From: Pseudoalteromonas sp. EB27
GTDB taxonomy: Bacteria > Pseudomonadota > Gammaproteobacteria > Enterobacterales > Alteromonadaceae
Reading direction: 5' to 3'
Length of the DNA: 64,000 nt
Assembly: GCF_001974875.1 (NCBI RefSeq)
Contig: NZ_MTQD01000019.1
Span: forward strand, 27,067-91,066
Part shown: positions 62,370-64,000 of the stretch, one piece after another
Layout: every line of letters begins with the position of its first letter
Numbering within the stretch: the first letter of the stretch is position 1
The notes under the pieces: generated by a model
The model's database searches: none
Told to the model about the DNA's origin: nothing
What the model saw: only the letters and a program-made list of their open reading frames with translations
Program-made: the position numbers and the translations under genes

Positions 62370-63302
62370 TTACTTACCACGGCTCACGCCACGAGAGGTT
62401 CTGCTACCACTATCACGCACCGATCCAGAGCTATTGCTATAACTGCTCGAACGAGAATAACTACTGCGGCTTTTTGGTGGCGTATAACTGCTGCGGCTTA
62501 AACCTGATGCACCTGTTTTCTTACTCGCATAAGGGCTTGTAAACTGTTTACCTTGGCGTTGGTATGTTTGACGCGTACGTGTTTCTAAAGCGCTTTGGGT
62601 TTTAATTTGTTTAGGGCTTGAATAACGTGAACGGCCATAGTCATTGTAATAACTATACTTTCGGCGTTTGCTCCAGCTTCCGTATTCAACACGATCAAAT
62701 ACATCGCCTAAAATACGGTACATTCCGTACCATTGCCAAAAGCTAATACCATTACTATTTGATTGCCAATTACCATAGTTAGGATTACCAACCATTTGGT
62801 TACCAACACCCTCACCTTCAGCTTGCTTACTAATTGCACCTACACGTGCTAAAGCACCTTTAGACATATCAGCTAGCATATTGATAGGATCGGTTAACGC
62901 ATCAGAGAATAGCGTTGGTTTGGCTGCTTCACGCAACAAATCAATACTATGTAGCGTATCTTCATAAGGGGGAATTAAATAAGTACCTTTCACATCTTTA
63001 AGTCGCTGTGTTAAACCACTATAAAGTGCGCCTTGGCGCGTTGCATCAAGGGTAATTACATCAACAACCTTTGTAAGTTCTGGTTGTTGTTTTTTAAGAA
63101 GCTCGCCATATTCTTTAAGTAATACAGCATTGCGTACGCTTCCATTATCGAGTGCAGTACCAAGCTGAGACAGCTCCGTATCTACCTTTTTAATAGACTC
63201 TTGAATTGTTTGTTGCAGCTGCTCTTCTTTAGATTGACAACCCATAAGCACTGCGAACAAACAAAACAGGCTCATAAGTTTCCAAGCTTTAATATTCGAC
63301 AT
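62370..63302 (-). CDS. lipoprotein with Ser/Arg/Tyr-rich tail heading the PspA-like cluster
   Basis: 310 residues. Lipobox LMGC (Cys about 22). A helical N-terminal part (about 25-150) is followed by GNPNYGNWQSNSNGISFWQWYGMYRILGDVF and a C-terminal 90 residues dominated by Ser, Arg, Tyr, Gly and Lys (RSSYSRSSSYSNSSGS). The tail is probably disordered. No family recognised. First gene of the cluster; a promoter in the 63303-63589 gap is expected. Confidence 0.7.
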   Translation of the reverse strand: MSNIKAWKLMSLFCLFAVLMGCQSKEEQLQQTIQESIKKVDTELSQLGTALDNGSVRNAVLLKEYGELLKKQQPELTKVVDVITLDATRQGALYSGLTQRLKDVKGTYLIPPYEDTLHSIDLLREAAKPTLFSDALTDPINMLADMSKGALARVGAISKQAEGEGVGNQMVGNPNYGNWQSNSNGISFWQWYGMYRILGDVFDRVEYGSWSKRRKYSYYNDYGRSRYSSPKQIKTQSALETRTRQTYQRQGKQFTSPYASKKTGASGLSRSSYTPPKSRSSYSRSSSYSNSSGSVRDSGSRTSRGVSRGK

Positions 63303-63589
63303 TCATGTCACCTGATTTACTAAATTAACTTAGCTAGTTTTACACAGGTCACTTATTAAACCAAGAATGAAATTGCAACAAAATGAGAAGAAACGAGAAG
63401 CGCTGAAATCTGAGTATAATTTAGTGAAAATATGAAGCTATATCGAGAGGTTAGAATTGAAGTTTAAGTGTTTTAAGTGCGCACTTATGGTGATTCTAGC
63501 GTCGGGAGTCGCTGCGCTCGCCCGACCTAAGTAATGAGTGTTGGTGTGAGTGTGTATTAATTGCGCGTATTTCACTTTTCTACAGACGT
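63303..63589. other. spacer between the PspA-like cluster and the 5S gene
   Basis: AT-rich, holding the cluster promoter. GTCGGG / CCCGAC arms at 63501-63506 and 63521-63526 with a GC-rich loop (GCGAGCGCAGCG-like on the minus strand) form a hairpin that looks like a dispersed repeat. No coding frame supported. Confidence 0.5.
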
Positions 63590-63623
63590 AAAAAAGCCCG
63601 ACTCTTTCGAATCGGGCTTTCTA
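63590..63623 (-). terminator. rRNA operon terminator
   Basis: Minus strand AAAGCCCGA / TCGGGCTTT with the inner stem GATTC-GAAA-GAGTC-type loop and T-run, ten bases past the 5S end. Confidence 0.92.
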
Positions 63624-63632
63624 CAATTTGAA

Positions 63633-63748
63633 GCCTGGTAATGTCCTACTTTCACATAGCAAATGCTACACTATCATCGGCGCTGTTTCGTTTCACTACT
63701 GAGTTCGGCATGGAATCAGGTGGGTCCAAAACGCTATTGTCACCAAGC
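63633..63748 (-). rRNA. rrf: 5S ribosomal RNA
   Basis: 116 bases on the minus strand, starting GCTTGGTGAC and ending ACCAGGC, which pair as helix I. The internal CCCACCTGATTCCATGCCGA and AACTCAGTAGTGAAACG segments are standard 5S sequence. Confidence 0.97.
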
Positions 63749-63896
63749 AAATTTGGGCGTTAATCCGTATCGCTACGCACTAACTGAATTTGGAAAATAT
63801 CTGATAATATTTTTTAAGTCTTTCAGTAATATCTACTTTAGTTATATTAACTTCTTCGCTTGTTTCACTATCACATAAAACGCGTTTGGCGTTGTA

Positions 63897-64000
63897 TGGT
63901 TAAGCCTCACGGGTAATTAGTACAAGTTAGCTTAATGGCTCACACCACTTCCACATCTTGCCTATCAACGTTGTAGTCTTCAACGGCCCTTCAGAGACTT
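63897..64000 (-). rRNA. rrl: 23S ribosomal RNA, 3' end only
   Basis: On the minus strand the last 100 bases of 23S: AGCTAACTTGTACTAATTAC then CGTGAGGCTTAACC, matching the conserved 3' end, cut by the window edge. The 63749-63896 spacer to the 5S gene is AT-rich with no tRNA. Confidence 0.95.

Noticed and set aside
63663..63878. Plus-strand 71-codon frame at the window end
   Set aside because: It lies antisense to the 5S gene and the 5S-23S spacer.

Overview
The window is an AT-rich chromosomal segment of a marine gammaproteobacterium, most likely Pseudoalteromonas or a close relative in the Alteromonadales (inferred from gene content and family resemblance; no database was searched). Pointers are a second, EF-G2-type elongation factor, a large TonB-dependent receptor, an ExeM-like nuclease ending in a GlyGly-CTERM-like tail, an opgGH pair, a GbpA relative, and short inverted-repeat elements of a kind common in these genomes. 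No prophage, CRISPR array or transposase gene was seen.

Layout. 1-4.2 kb: exported hypothetical, tatD, a diguanylate cyclase and hemB, closely packed. 4.3-11 kb: extracellular nuclease and opgGH. 11-20.7 kb (minus): a small membrane protein, the EF-G2 gene, then a complete tripartite tricarboxylate transport unit (porin, tctC, tctB, tctA, CitA-type sensor kinase, CitB-type regulator) with a nested dyad upstream. 21-24.2 kb: a 992-residue transglutaminase-like membrane protein. 24.2-24.8 kb: an apparently geneless stretch that nevertheless carries a near-consensus promoter with a perfect 16-bp palindrome in its spacer and an intrinsic terminator, a candidate small RNA. 24.8-28.2 kb: ylqF/rbgA, yaeQ, an inverted-repeat element, a hydrolase and dps. 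28.4-35 kb: TonB receptor, LytTR regulator, oligopeptidase B. 35-36 kb: a c-di-GMP-I riboswitch in front of a GbpA relative that has lost its signal peptide and oxidative (LPMO) domain. 36-42.3 kb: cytochrome b561, azlCD, glutathione peroxidase, a YggN-like protein, and a MocR regulator divergent from an EamA exporter.

42.3-44.7 kb: a diacylglycerol-kinase-like gene broken by a 264-bp MITE with a TA duplication, a 46-residue small ORF, two tRNA-Ser genes and a multi-hairpin element. 44.7-48.1 kb: a DUF4124 protein, then a kynureninase-like enzyme and a PrnB/indole-dioxygenase-like protein divergent from an Lrp/AsnC regulator, a candidate tryptophan or indole catabolic cassette. 48.1-54 kb: a MASE1 hybrid histidine kinase, an alpha/beta hydrolase, a FemAB-like acyltransferase and a methyltransferase. 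54.1-57.3 kb: a Fur-box-preceded pair, small ORF plus fumC, recalling the Pseudomonas fagA-fumC arrangement, and two paralogous Cys-rich lipoproteins. 57.3-63.3 kb (minus): a PspA-centred cluster (lipoprotein, DUF350, membrane spermidine-synthase-like protein, DUF2170, PspA/IM30, DUF2491, two small proteins) related to E. coli yjfIJKL, with twin palindromic operators and an internal terminator. The window ends in the 5S gene and the 3' end of the 23S gene of a minus-strand rRNA operon.

The best candidates for something undescribed are the orphan operator-promoter-terminator unit at 24.5 kb, the riboswitch-controlled GbpA remnant, the twin-operator PspA/polyamine cluster and the PrnB-kynureninase-Lrp cassette.
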